From NCBI GenBank assembly GCA_031280965.1, contig JAITFZ010000033.1:1-64000 (forward strand): a DNA stretch of 64,000 bases. Direction: 5' to 3'. The DNA comes from Oscillospiraceae bacterium (GTDB taxonomy: Bacteria; Bacillota; Clostridia; Oscillospirales; Ruminococcaceae). Of the stretch, positions 40,669-48,171 are shown one piece after another. Both the position numbers and the translations under genes were made by a program. The notes beneath the pieces are model-generated. The model was given only the letters and a program-made list of their open reading frames with translations, had not been told where the DNA came from and did not search any database. The stretch's first letter is position 1. The number at the start of each line of letters is the position of its first letter.

Positions 40669-40686
40669 GGAAAACAATTTGCGATG

Positions 40687-41511
40687 TTATTCAACAATTG
40701 CCTTAACAAAGAAGTTGTTAAAATTTTCCAATTCATCGTAAATAATTCCGTGCGCCGAATGTTTGAGCGAAAACAGCGTTGAGCCTTTTATTTCTCTCTG
40801 CTGATAATCGGTAATCGACGGCGGTACTACAGTGTCTTTTTCGCCGCGTATAATGAAAGTCGGCACGTTTATAAACTTTAAGTCGTCAGTTCCGTCTTCA
40901 TCGCGGAGGGAACAGGCGGCTTTTATTGTGCCGATTCCCGATGCCGACATAGCGATTCCGGTAAACCAGTTTTTAACCGCACGACTATGAGGCTGTGCAA
41001 ACAGCTTTTCATCAACAAAGCTTCTGCATAATTCGGGACGGTCGCTGTTGGCTTTTTCAATCATATCGTCAACATCGCGCTTTTCAATACCGTAAGGGAA
41101 GTCCGCTGTTTTTGTGAAGCGAGGTGCGGCGGCGGCAAGAAGAATGAGTTTTTTAACTCGCTCGCCCTTAAAAAGCCGCATGTAACGTAAGGCAACAGCC
41201 CCGCCCATCGAAAACCCGGCGATTGAAATTCCGGAAAGCCCGAGAACCCGTATAACAGCGTGAATATCCCGCGCCATCTGATTATAATCGTAACCGCAGA
41301 CAGGCGCCTCGGAAGCCCCGAAGCCCCTGAAATCCACGCCGACTACATGACAGCCAAGCTCGGTGAGCAGATTAATTTGATACTCGAAGATTAAATGCGA
41401 GAGCGGCCAGCCGTGCAGAAGCAGAACCGTGTTTGCGCCGCACTCGCGGCTACATTCGCGGTTATATTCATAGACGGCGATTTTTGCGCCGTTTGAATTA
41501 ATATGTACCAT
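40687..41511 (-). CDS. Alpha/beta hydrolase
   Basis: 274 residues. Nucleophile motif AGFSMGGAVAL, oxyanion LLLHGWPLSHLIFE, Asp in RGEKDTVVPP and His in KHSAHGIIYDE, so the triad is complete. The pattern is close to non-haem chloroperoxidase/esterase members. Substrate unknown. Convergent with the gene at 40327-40668 (18 bp apart). No obvious operon partner. Confidence 0.87.
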   Translation of the reverse strand: MVHINSNGAKIAVYEYNRECSRECGANTVLLLHGWPLSHLIFEYQINLLTELGCHVVGVDFRGFGASEAPVCGYDYNQMARDIHAVIRVLGLSGISIAGFSMGGAVALRYMRLFKGERVKKLILLAAAAPRFTKTADFPYGIEKRDVDDMIEKANSDRPELCRSFVDEKLFAQPHSRAVKNWFTGIAMSASGIGTIKAACSLRDEDGTDDLKFINVPTFIIRGEKDTVVPPSITDYQQREIKGSTLFSLKHSAHGIIYDELENFNNFFVKAIVE

Positions 41512-41627
41512 AAAAAATTACCTCGCTTTATTAAGTATATTTTTACAGTTTATGCCGCTTTGTAATTTATGGCTTTGTGAATAAAAACGCTGAATTAAAC
41601 GAAAAATAAGAGAAAAAGGAGTTCTTT

Positions 41628-41960
41628 ATGAGAAGAGTGTCTTATTTAAGCGTAATTCTTTTTATAATAGCCGCGTGGTTTACCGTATTCTTTTTTTGGA
41701 ATTTCATCGAATACAATAATCACGTGCGCGGAATCATGAATACAGGAAGCATAACCTTCCGCGGTAACGCGCATGAAATCGTAGGTTATTATATGTCAGG
41801 CTGTGCGCCTTACGCTTTTTACGCGCTTGTAACGGGCGTGTTGGGCTGGTTGTTAATAAAGATGAAGCCGAGGCGGGTTGTCGTCGCCGCTCCGGAAACA
41901 TCGGTTGTTAATATAACAAATCATTTTGACGAAGCCAGAGAAGAAAAGCCAAAAGAATAA
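41628..41960 (+). CDS. Small two-helix membrane protein
   Basis: 110 residues: TM1 about 8-27, a loop with a possible beta hairpin, TM2 about 58-78, then a charged tail. AAAAAGGAGTTC precedes the ATG. No family recognised. Single gene before a strong bidirectional terminator. Confidence 0.65.
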   Translation: MRRVSYLSVILFIIAAWFTVFFFWNFIEYNNHVRGIMNTGSITFRGNAHEIVGYYMSGCAPYAFYALVTGVLGWLLIKMKPRRVVVAAPETSVVNITNHFDEAREEKPKE

Positions 41961-41998
41961 ATAAAGAACGCCGGTCATTGCGCCGGCGTTCTTTATTA
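41960..41998. terminator. Strong bidirectional terminator
   Basis: AAAGAACGCCGG and CCGGCGTTCTTT form a 12-bp perfect stem with short AATA/TATT flanks. Shared by the plus gene ending at 41960 and the minus gene ending at 41996. Confidence 0.9.
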
Positions 41999-42526
41999 TG
42001 ATTTTGTATACTTTAAGGCTCGTCTTAACACCGGCAGAATAATTATCGCAATAGTCCCGCCTATGGAAGCGGTTATCAGCTGCGGAAAAGACATCATAAC
42101 CAGGATGGGCGCAGGCAAAATAAAGAAAAGCGAAGCTATCTGCACCACGCCGATATACAGAACAAGAAACTTCCCCGCGGCACCGGCTATTAGTGCGGTA
42201 ATATATGAAATGTACTTGTTAATTATGTTCCTGTTACCTATAAGGAACCAAAGCAGAACCAGCACAAAATTCCCGAGGCTTATGAACGGGATTATAACAG
42301 GGAATTGTGTCGGGCCTACCCCGAACAGGAAAGCTACTCCCGGTGAAAGTACGGCAACCGATGAACCTGTCGCAAAACCGCAGGTCATAACCGAGATAAT
42401 CAAGATTAAATTAATGACGGAACCCGTTACAAACTGATTGCCCAAAGCGGCGGTTGCGGCTTGCAGCGCTATTAACAGCGCGATGAACAGCGCGGTGCGG
42501 GTAATCCAAAGAATTCTTTTGTTCAT
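41996..42526 (-). CDS. ECF transporter S component-like membrane protein
   Basis: 176 residues from the ATG at 42526, following AAGAAAGGTCTTTGTGAAAAT. About five membrane helices. The N-terminal TRTALFIALLIALQAATAAL and NLILIISVMTCGFATGSSVAV are typical of ECF S components. The vitamin or substrate is not evident. An EcfA1/A2/T module is in the same contig at 20-23 kb. The upstream ORF-track start (42553) lies in a shared ribosome-binding motif that also holds a GTG-AAA-ATA-TGA mini-frame. Confidence 0.8.
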   Translation of the reverse strand: MNKRILWITRTALFIALLIALQAATAALGNQFVTGSVINLILIISVMTCGFATGSSVAVLSPGVAFLFGVGPTQFPVIIPFISLGNFVLVLLWFLIGNRNIINKYISYITALIAGAAGKFLVLYIGVVQIASLFFILPAPILVMMSFPQLITASIGGTIAIIILPVLRRALKYTKS

Positions 42527-42575
42527 ATTTTCACAAAGACCTTTCTTAATCAACGTAGAATAATTGTATTACGTT

Positions 42576-42830
42576 TCATATAATTTCACGTTTTGACACA
42601 ACGGTTTTAACTGAAACATCCGGCATTTTTCCAAGTTTTCCGGTAAAGCTGTTGATTTTGTCCATGTCCGCGATTACAACAAGTGAAATAACCCCGATGT
42701 TATGCTCACTGAAAGGAAGCCCCATGCGTCCTTTAATAATGCCGCTGTAATCGGATACAATACTGTTGAATTCATCCTGACTTTCGGGCGGGTTTTCCAA
42801 AACAACCCCAATGACTGCTATACGTTTCAT
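42576..42830 (-). CDS. TM1266-like iron-only hydrogenase system regulator (ACT-like)
   Basis: 84 residues from the ATG at 42830. The N-terminus MKRIAVIGVVLENPPESQDE is characteristic, followed by IIKGRMGLPFSEHNIGVISL and VVIADMDKINSFTGKLGKMPDV. This small ACT/NikR-C-like family is linked to [FeFe]-hydrogenase maturation gene clusters (hyd genes), but none is visible in the window. It is preceded by a long leader with alternative hairpins and by the 'AAGAAAGGACTTTATGAAAATATGA' type start region (quoted here in parts in the repeat entry). Fifty bp separate it from the S-component gene downstream. Confidence 0.88.
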   Translation of the reverse strand: MKRIAVIGVVLENPPESQDEFNSIVSDYSGIIKGRMGLPFSEHNIGVISLVVIADMDKINSFTGKLGKMPDVSVKTVVSKREII

Positions 42831-42913
42831 ATTTTCATAAAGTCCTTTCTTCATATTGTAGGGTTCGATGCCCTCGGCGCACCAAAAAATGAATTTCGCA
42901 ATTACTTAACAAA

Positions 42914-42981
42914 CAAAAATGCGCCTTAACATAGAAAGGCGCATAAAAACAAAGCTATAAGAAAATGTTTCCGCGCCTTTC
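42914..42981 (-). promoter_or_regulatory. Possible transcription attenuator: terminator and antiterminator hairpins
   Basis: In the minus-strand leader, GAAAGGCGC (42981-42973) can pair perfectly with GCGCCTTTC (42942-42934), while ATGCGCCTT (42944-42936) pairs with AAGGCGCAT (42927-42919), followed by TTTTG. The two pairings are mutually exclusive. This resembles the expression platform of a riboswitch or attenuator ahead of the hydrogenase regulator gene. No known aptamer was recognised. Confidence 0.45.
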
Positions 42982-43017
42982 AAATCAGTTTATACTTTTT
43001 TGTCAGGTACATTTTTT

Positions 43018-43046
43018 ATTTTAACATAAAATAATTGCTGTGTCAA
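43018..43046 (-). promoter_or_regulatory. Sigma-A promoter of the TM1266-like/S-component operon
   Basis: On the minus strand TTGACA, 17 bp, TAAAAT. Predicted leader about 180 nt. Confidence 0.7.
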
Positions 43047-43067
43047 CTGTTGCAACAGCGCCATCCC

Positions 43068-43101
43068 TAAAATCCAATAAACAAGTTTATTGGATTTTAG
43101 T
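43068..43101. terminator. Perfect hairpin after the ABC-operon lipoprotein gene
   Basis: CTAAAATCCAATAAA-CAAG-TTTATTGGATTTTAG is a 15-bp perfect palindrome 6 bp after the stop of the gene at 43107. Terminates the minus-strand ABC operon. Confidence 0.75.
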
Positions 43102-43106
43102 ATTAA

Positions 43107-44660
43107 CTATCCCCGGGCAGTCCGAACCCAACCCTGATTTTCACTCAGCATTTCCCACCATTCATTTTGGTCGTACCAATCCAGTTCTTCTATGGCATCC
43201 GCGTTGCTTACCCAATAGTCGTCCTTAGGAATTCTTCCGAGCAAAGAACGCACGAATTGAAACCATGTATGACCATGCTGACTTTGCTCTTCTCCTTCCC
43301 GCTCAAGTTCAATGTAAAAATATCCGTCCGCCTCATAAAGGATTGTGGTCGGGGGGTCTTCACCCATATTTTGCTTTGTCCTGAGCGTAATTTCCGTAAT
43401 CTTTCTTGCGACGGAATCATAAATGAAAAGTTCGTTTTTTACGGTGTGATAAGGTCTGCTCCAGTCGTTAGCGGCATTATCTACAAGCAAGAATATCCGT
43501 CCATCAATCTCTTCCTGAATGTATATGAACCCCGGCAGATTATCGGCGAGCAGGGTTTTTTCTCCCGTCCTCACGTTAAACCGGAAAAGTGATTCTTCCC
43601 TTCGTGAATGGAAAATGAATTTCCCGTCTTCGCAAGTATTGTAAGCGTTGGAATTAAAGCCGTAACTTACATCGCTAAAAATTACGTTCCTCTCATCTGT
43701 TTCGGGGTTTAGAGTAAAGATTGAAATTTCCTGGTTGTTTAAGTAATTTTCAATCTCCTCGGGAGAGCTATCGCCGCGCCCGATTTCGGGATAAAAGGTT
43801 TCCATCAGGTAAAACATCCCGTTCCATAAGCCCAAAACATCAAGACTGTTATTCACATTGCCTTCAAAAACTTCTCTGACAGTTTTATTGATGTAATCCA
43901 CTTCGAGTATAACATACACATTCGTATAAGTATACTCAGATATTTCAACATTATAACTAACCATCATATACAGCTTCCCGTTCATAAGCCAGTTGCCGAA
44001 TCCGCCTATATTGTATTTTTCGGGGAGCTTCATATGCTCGGTTCTTCCGCTGCCGTCTAAACCTAAACGATAGAAGGTTCTGCCGCTGTTTAAGGCATAG
44101 ATATGCTCGCCGTCTATGAAAAGGAGGGAACCGCCGCCAGCGCCCGAAAGCGACCTTGCTACCCAAACGCGTTCATTAATGAAAATGCCGGGCTCAACAG
44201 GTTCATCAGGCAAATAAGCCCCGCAGTCCTCCGAATCATGCGAACATGTAACCCGGCTGCATAAAACCATTGTGTTGCCTGTCGCGCTGTCAACTATATG
44301 AAGCAGAGTGGAACTTTTAGTTATATCGGTCTTGCTCAGCGCGAAATCCGCATTAGGTGTGACGGTTTCTACAAAATATGCGCCGTGTTCCGTGACCCAC
44401 ATTGACGGAACCCTCAACGCCACGCCCGAAGCCGCATCCGGGATTCTTGTCAGGTTGTCGAAGTCCGGTGTTTCGCGGGGTGTGTCCCACGGGTTCGTCG
44501 CGTTCGTCGTGTTTCCGGGATTTTCCTGCGAATCCGGCAGACTGAATTCGCCGTCGCCCACGCTCTCGCCCGAACCCGTTACTGCGGCACCACCGCCCGA
44601 GCAAGCGGCAAGACTAAGCAAAAGCGCCGTGATTAGTGTAATCGCTAATAATTTTTTCAT
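43107..44660 (-). CDS. Lipoprotein with beta-propeller (DUF5050-like) domain
   Basis: 517 residues from the ATG at 44660, chosen because the lipoprotein signal (MKKLLAITLITALLLSLAAC) begins there; the ORF-track start 25 codons upstream is a TTG in the leader repeat. After a Gly/Ser/Asn linker (20-65) comes a propeller-like domain (about 80-500) with blades such as GSLLFIDGEHIYALNSG and EADGYFYIELE, similar to the protein at 23105. CSRVTCSHDSEDCGAY may be a metal- or disulfide-bearing loop. It follows the ABC-2 ATPase and permease genes, so it may be the extracytoplasmic partner of that exporter. Confidence 0.8.
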   Translation of the reverse strand: MKKLLAITLITALLLSLAACSGGGAAVTGSGESVGDGEFSLPDSQENPGNTTNATNPWDTPRETPDFDNLTRIPDAASGVALRVPSMWVTEHGAYFVETVTPNADFALSKTDITKSSTLLHIVDSATGNTMVLCSRVTCSHDSEDCGAYLPDEPVEPGIFINERVWVARSLSGAGGGSLLFIDGEHIYALNSGRTFYRLGLDGSGRTEHMKLPEKYNIGGFGNWLMNGKLYMMVSYNVEISEYTYTNVYVILEVDYINKTVREVFEGNVNNSLDVLGLWNGMFYLMETFYPEIGRGDSSPEEIENYLNNQEISIFTLNPETDERNVIFSDVSYGFNSNAYNTCEDGKFIFHSRREESLFRFNVRTGEKTLLADNLPGFIYIQEEIDGRIFLLVDNAANDWSRPYHTVKNELFIYDSVARKITEITLRTKQNMGEDPPTTILYEADGYFYIELEREGEEQSQHGHTWFQFVRSLLGRIPKDDYWVSNADAIEELDWYDQNEWWEMLSENQGWVRTARG

Positions 44661-44738
44661 GTTTTCATAAAGTCCTTTCTTCACCAGCGAGGAATGAAAA
44701 CGACATTTTCCCGTTTCAGTTGTGTTTTGTTTCAAACT
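44661..44738 (-). repeat. Single copy of the ~80-bp leader repeat
   Basis: On the minus strand this runs from AAGTTTGAAACAAAACACAA to AAGAAAGGACTTTATGAAAA. It matches the three copies at 35164-35405 with few changes. TGGAGG lies 9 bp before its TTG, and its TTG frame (LKQNTTETGKCRFHSS...) is in frame with the lipoprotein here. The last part gives ATG-AAA-ACA-TGA, whose stop overlaps the lipoprotein ATG. It begins 13 bp after the permease stop. Confidence 0.85.
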
Positions 44739-44750
44739 TTAATACCTCCA

Positions 44751-47174
44751 TTATGTTTTTCCGAATTTTCTTATGACATACCAACCGCTTCCTGCGGTAA
44801 TAATTACGAATACCATGACCTGTACCGCCTTGAAAGCGGACGAGGCGACTATAAGACCGTTTGCCGTTATAAGTTCAAGCACGCTGACCGGAGCAAACAG
44901 ATTAAGCCCGAAGCGGTACATGAACAAAGGGAACAGCAATATTCCCGCGCTTATTAAAGCCGCATAAGCATTGTTTCGGATTTTAAGCGACAGTGCCAAT
45001 ATAATCAGCATAATTCCCGTAAATATGATTAAACGCAGAGTCAGCATAATCATTATGTAGAGCAATATAGGCAGTCCGCCCATGAATACGGGGAATCCGC
45101 CTGTTTCCGTCGGCGGGATACTTGCCAAGGGCGCGCCGAGACCTCCGTAGCCGAAATACCGTCCGATATAAATTAAATCCGGCAACGACGCGATAATCAA
45201 GATAACCAGCATAGTTCCTGCGGATAAAAGCAGTTTCAGACGGACGGTGTCGGCATGTCCGCGCGGTGAGGCGTTCAGAATCTTGTACATGCCGGTTTTA
45301 TATTCCAACGGAAACACACCGCACAGGCATAAAATCATAACCCCGATTATCCACATTCCGCTCGTCAGTCCCGCATCGGGATTATTCATTCCGAAAAGCC
45401 TTATATAACCTGAATCATACAAAAACTGTGCATGTTTTGTGTCGCGGACATATTCAAAACGCTCGTATGTTTCGTGAAAGCCGAACATGCCGCTAACAAT
45501 TTCATCGTAGGGTCTGCGTTGTTCAAAATACTCAAACGGGCCTATTCCTCCCCGCATATATTCCGTGGTAAGCCGATTCAGCTCGAATTCCGCCCTGTCA
45601 AGTTTTTCTTTTTCCGAAACGATTAAATCGTGCTTTTCACGGGTAAGCGGCCCCTGTAGTGACAGCAGACTTTCTCTTGTGTGATTATGCCCCCACCCGA
45701 GGTAAGGCTCCCGCGTATTGTAAACGTTGTATCCCTGTATAATCGCGAACACTGCAATTATAACAACTGCTTTATTAGTGAAGGCAAGCTTCTTGAACTC
45801 ATAAAACTTATAGCTTGTGTGGACTCGCGCAGGTAATCCGAGTTTCTTAAATTTAAACAGTTCGAGATTGCTTTCAAGCGCATGTTTTTTCAAATAAGAG
45901 AAGCATATTGCGGCTGCAAGAATTACACACATTACAAAAGCGAAAATTATGAAAACAGGCGCTAAACGGACAGGATAGCCGAACATATTAAGGTTAAAAT
46001 AATCCCCGAATATTCTATGCGGTCTGATTAGGGAATACAGGTTCAGGAAGCGCAGAATATTCCAGCCCGAAATCATGGGAATCGCCGAAAGCAGAACATT
46101 CGCGGCGGCGGCAAGAATCGTTGCACCCATTAATATTATGGAATGTCGCGCATGTATCGCGATAAGCATAACCGCCATTCCGATACAGATTAATGCCGCT
46201 GTTTTTACAGCAAGATAAAGAACCATAAACCCCGCGACCGACGTTTGCAGCGTACTTCCCATAAACATCGGGACGGATTGAACCGAGCGCAGAACATCGC
46301 CCAAGCCATATGTGTATTCGGCGAATAAAATGCCCGATATAAACACAAGCACACTCATAAATGTAACACAGACCGCCAGTGCGCCGAGCTTTGCGATAAT
46401 GGTATGAATGTGACCCTTAGGCGCCGACTTGATAATCAGGAATAATCTTTTGTCCTTTTCATCGGTAATAAGAGCGATACAAACAGCTATAATAAGCAGA
46501 AGAATAATTAAATCCGCAGACGGCGAATCAAATAAAACCGCAATTCCTGTATTAACATCGTAGCTTATTATTATATCGCGCATGTCTTTGAAGTCGTTCT
46601 GTGTCATCGAAGCACTACGGAACAAAAAAGTATCAGGGTCGCTTCCGAAGATAGCAGAACCGAGACGCATACTCGCTTCTTCATCAATTCTGCTGAGATA
46701 CGCGGAATATGTGTTTACCGTTAAGTCGTTTTCAATAGAACTGTAAAGTGATTTCCTGGCGTTGGTTATTTCCCACGGGAGGTCTTCATCTAATCTCCCG
46801 CCAAATCTCTCGCGCGCTTCATCGTACTGCATTTGAAGCTCTGCTATGTACTCGCTCCAATAATCATCTTCGCCAAACATTAAGCCGCCCCTGCCGGTCA
46901 TGTTTCTTTGAGCCGTGAAGCTGAGAAATGACTCTTTAAGAAAATACGCATCCATTAAATCCTGCTCGTTCTGAAGCCATTTCAGTTTTTCGTCAAGGGG
47001 CATAGAGCGTAACGTGTCGTACACTTCCTTAACCTCAAAGTGCGGCAGTTCGGTAAACGCGGGACGGTTCAAAAACCATAAAGCCAATACATTTACGATA
47101 AGTGCCGCCGCTAATATTCCCCAAAAAAACTTTTTGGTAATAACCTTATATAATTCATATTTAAATAATTTCAT
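44751..47174 (-). CDS. ABC-2 type permease, probable fusion of two half-permeases
   Basis: 807 residues, about twelve membrane helices. The N-terminus (MKLFKYELYKVITKKFFW) and a second block at about 455 (YKFYEFKKLAFTNKAVVIIA) each begin an ABC-2 permease half with 'YEf.K....nk' followed by a first helix and a large extracytoplasmic loop. So it is a tandem fusion that could work as a single polypeptide with the ATPase encoded just upstream (4-bp overlap). It exports an unknown substrate; such exporters often confer resistance to antibiotics or lantibiotics. Confidence 0.85.
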   Translation of the reverse strand: MKLFKYELYKVITKKFFWGILAAALIVNVLALWFLNRPAFTELPHFEVKEVYDTLRSMPLDEKLKWLQNEQDLMDAYFLKESFLSFTAQRNMTGRGGLMFGEDDYWSEYIAELQMQYDEARERFGGRLDEDLPWEITNARKSLYSSIENDLTVNTYSAYLSRIDEEASMRLGSAIFGSDPDTFLFRSASMTQNDFKDMRDIIISYDVNTGIAVLFDSPSADLIILLLIIAVCIALITDEKDKRLFLIIKSAPKGHIHTIIAKLGALAVCVTFMSVLVFISGILFAEYTYGLGDVLRSVQSVPMFMGSTLQTSVAGFMVLYLAVKTAALICIGMAVMLIAIHARHSIILMGATILAAAANVLLSAIPMISGWNILRFLNLYSLIRPHRIFGDYFNLNMFGYPVRLAPVFIIFAFVMCVILAAAICFSYLKKHALESNLELFKFKKLGLPARVHTSYKFYEFKKLAFTNKAVVIIAVFAIIQGYNVYNTREPYLGWGHNHTRESLLSLQGPLTREKHDLIVSEKEKLDRAEFELNRLTTEYMRGGIGPFEYFEQRRPYDEIVSGMFGFHETYERFEYVRDTKHAQFLYDSGYIRLFGMNNPDAGLTSGMWIIGVMILCLCGVFPLEYKTGMYKILNASPRGHADTVRLKLLLSAGTMLVILIIASLPDLIYIGRYFGYGGLGAPLASIPPTETGGFPVFMGGLPILLYIMIMLTLRLIIFTGIMLIILALSLKIRNNAYAALISAGILLFPLFMYRFGLNLFAPVSVLELITANGLIVASSAFKAVQVMVFVIITAGSGWYVIRKFGKT

Positions 47175-47884
47175 TCTTCAAACACCTTCATATAAACAGA
47201 CTCCAAATCGGGAGCGCCTAACTTCTCGCATAAATCTGACGGACTGCCCTTTTCGACAACCACACCTTTTTTCAAAAGTATAACCTCGTCTGCAATTGTT
47301 TCTATGTCGGAAACAACATGTGTGGCGAATATAATGATTTTTTCGCCCGCCATAGACTTTACGATTTCACGTGTGCGAATCCGCTCTTTCGGGTCAAGTC
47401 CGGCGGTCGGCTCATCAAGAATAATTATTTCGGGGTCGCCGATAATAGCGGAAGCGATTAATACCCGCTGCTTCATACCGCCCGAATACCCCGAAAGCCT
47501 GTCGCGCAGACGGTCAGTAAGGTTCACAAGACTTGCGACCCTTTCCACTTCCGCACGGATTCGTTTTTTCGGAATGTCCTTTAAAGCGGCTATGTAACAC
47601 AGAAAATCCACGCCCCGGAAGCCATCGTATAATCCCTGCTGCTGCGGCATATATCCGAGAATGGCACGGTAATCCTTTCCGGCTTCTTCGATTCTTTTTG
47701 CGCCTTTCCACAAAACCTTGCCCTCATCTGCGCGAAGGCTCAGTGTAAGAATGTTCATGAGCGTGGATTTGCCCGCGCCGTTCGGTCCGAGAAGTGCATA
47801 AACACCGTTCACAAGGTCGAGGCTTATATTATTAAGCGCCTTGTTTTTCCCGTAAGATTTACTTAAATCCTTAATTACAATCAT
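47171..47884 (-). CDS. ABC transporter ATP-binding protein (NatA/BcrA type)
   Basis: 237 residues from the ATG at 47884 (AAGGAGAAAAT before it); the ORF-track start at 47962 adds 26 residues without domain support. Walker A GPNGAGKST, Q-loop MPQQQGLYDGF, signature LSGYSGGMKQRVLIA, Walker B IIILDEPTAGLD and H-loop FATHVVSD. Drives the fused permease encoded next. Confidence 0.93.
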   Translation of the reverse strand: MIVIKDLSKSYGKNKALNNISLDLVNGVYALLGPNGAGKSTLMNILTLSLRADEGKVLWKGAKRIEEAGKDYRAILGYMPQQQGLYDGFRGVDFLCYIAALKDIPKKRIRAEVERVASLVNLTDRLRDRLSGYSGGMKQRVLIASAIIGDPEIIILDEPTAGLDPKERIRTREIVKSMAGEKIIIFATHVVSDIETIADEVILLKKGVVVEKGSPSDLCEKLGAPDLESVYMKVFEE

Positions 47885-47968
47885 ATTTTCTCCTTGTGCG
47901 GGCAAAATAAATTCATGCCTGCCCCTAATATATAAACGACAGAGAAAAGGAAAAAGTTTCATTTTTAG

Positions 47969-47997
47969 TTGACAAATTTATTTTTTTATGTTATGAT
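47969..47997 (+). promoter_or_regulatory. Sigma-A promoter of the P-type ATPase
   Basis: TTGACA, 17 bp, TATGAT, with the riboswitch starting within about 15 bp of the predicted start. Confidence 0.7.
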
Positions 47998-48014
47998 GAA
48001 AATGCAGAACAGAA

Positions 48015-48110
48015 TAACTCACGAGGGAGTAGTTTGCACGGATTTGAAGCAAACCCGTGCGGCAAGCCGTCATCACGGTCTTACGACCTGGTTTTGTCTT
48101 AATTAACGAG
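48015..48110 (+). ncRNA. yybP-ykoY (Mn2+) riboswitch aptamer
   Basis: Contains the two conserved blocks of the family, GAGGGAGTAG (48023-48032) and CGAGACT at the 3' side (48107-48113), with two intervening helices (TTTGCACGG..CCGTGCGGC and GCCGTCATCACGGTC). Position before a P-type ATPase matches the known use of this Mn2+ sensor in Lactococcus, Streptococcus and others. When Mn2+ binds, the following terminator should not form. Confidence 0.85.
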
Positions 48111-48157
48111 ACTCAAGTATAGCCCGCTTTAAGGCTGTGCTTGAGTTGTTTGTTTTT
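48111..48157 (+). terminator. Riboswitch expression-platform terminator
   Basis: ACTCAAGTATAGCC and GGCTGTGCTTGAGT pair over 14 bp (two G-U) with an 8-nt loop, followed by TGTTTGTTTTT. The 5' arm shares bases with the end of the aptamer (CGAGACTCAAG), so aptamer folding and termination compete. Confidence 0.85.
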
Positions 48158-48171
48158 AGGAGGTTGAAAAA

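Noticed and set aside
42855-42885. tRNA 3' end-like string GGGTTCGATGCCC...GCACCA
   Set aside because: The T stem has only four pairs, acceptor spacing is wrong and no other arm is present. It fits better as one of the short GC-rich intergenic repeats.
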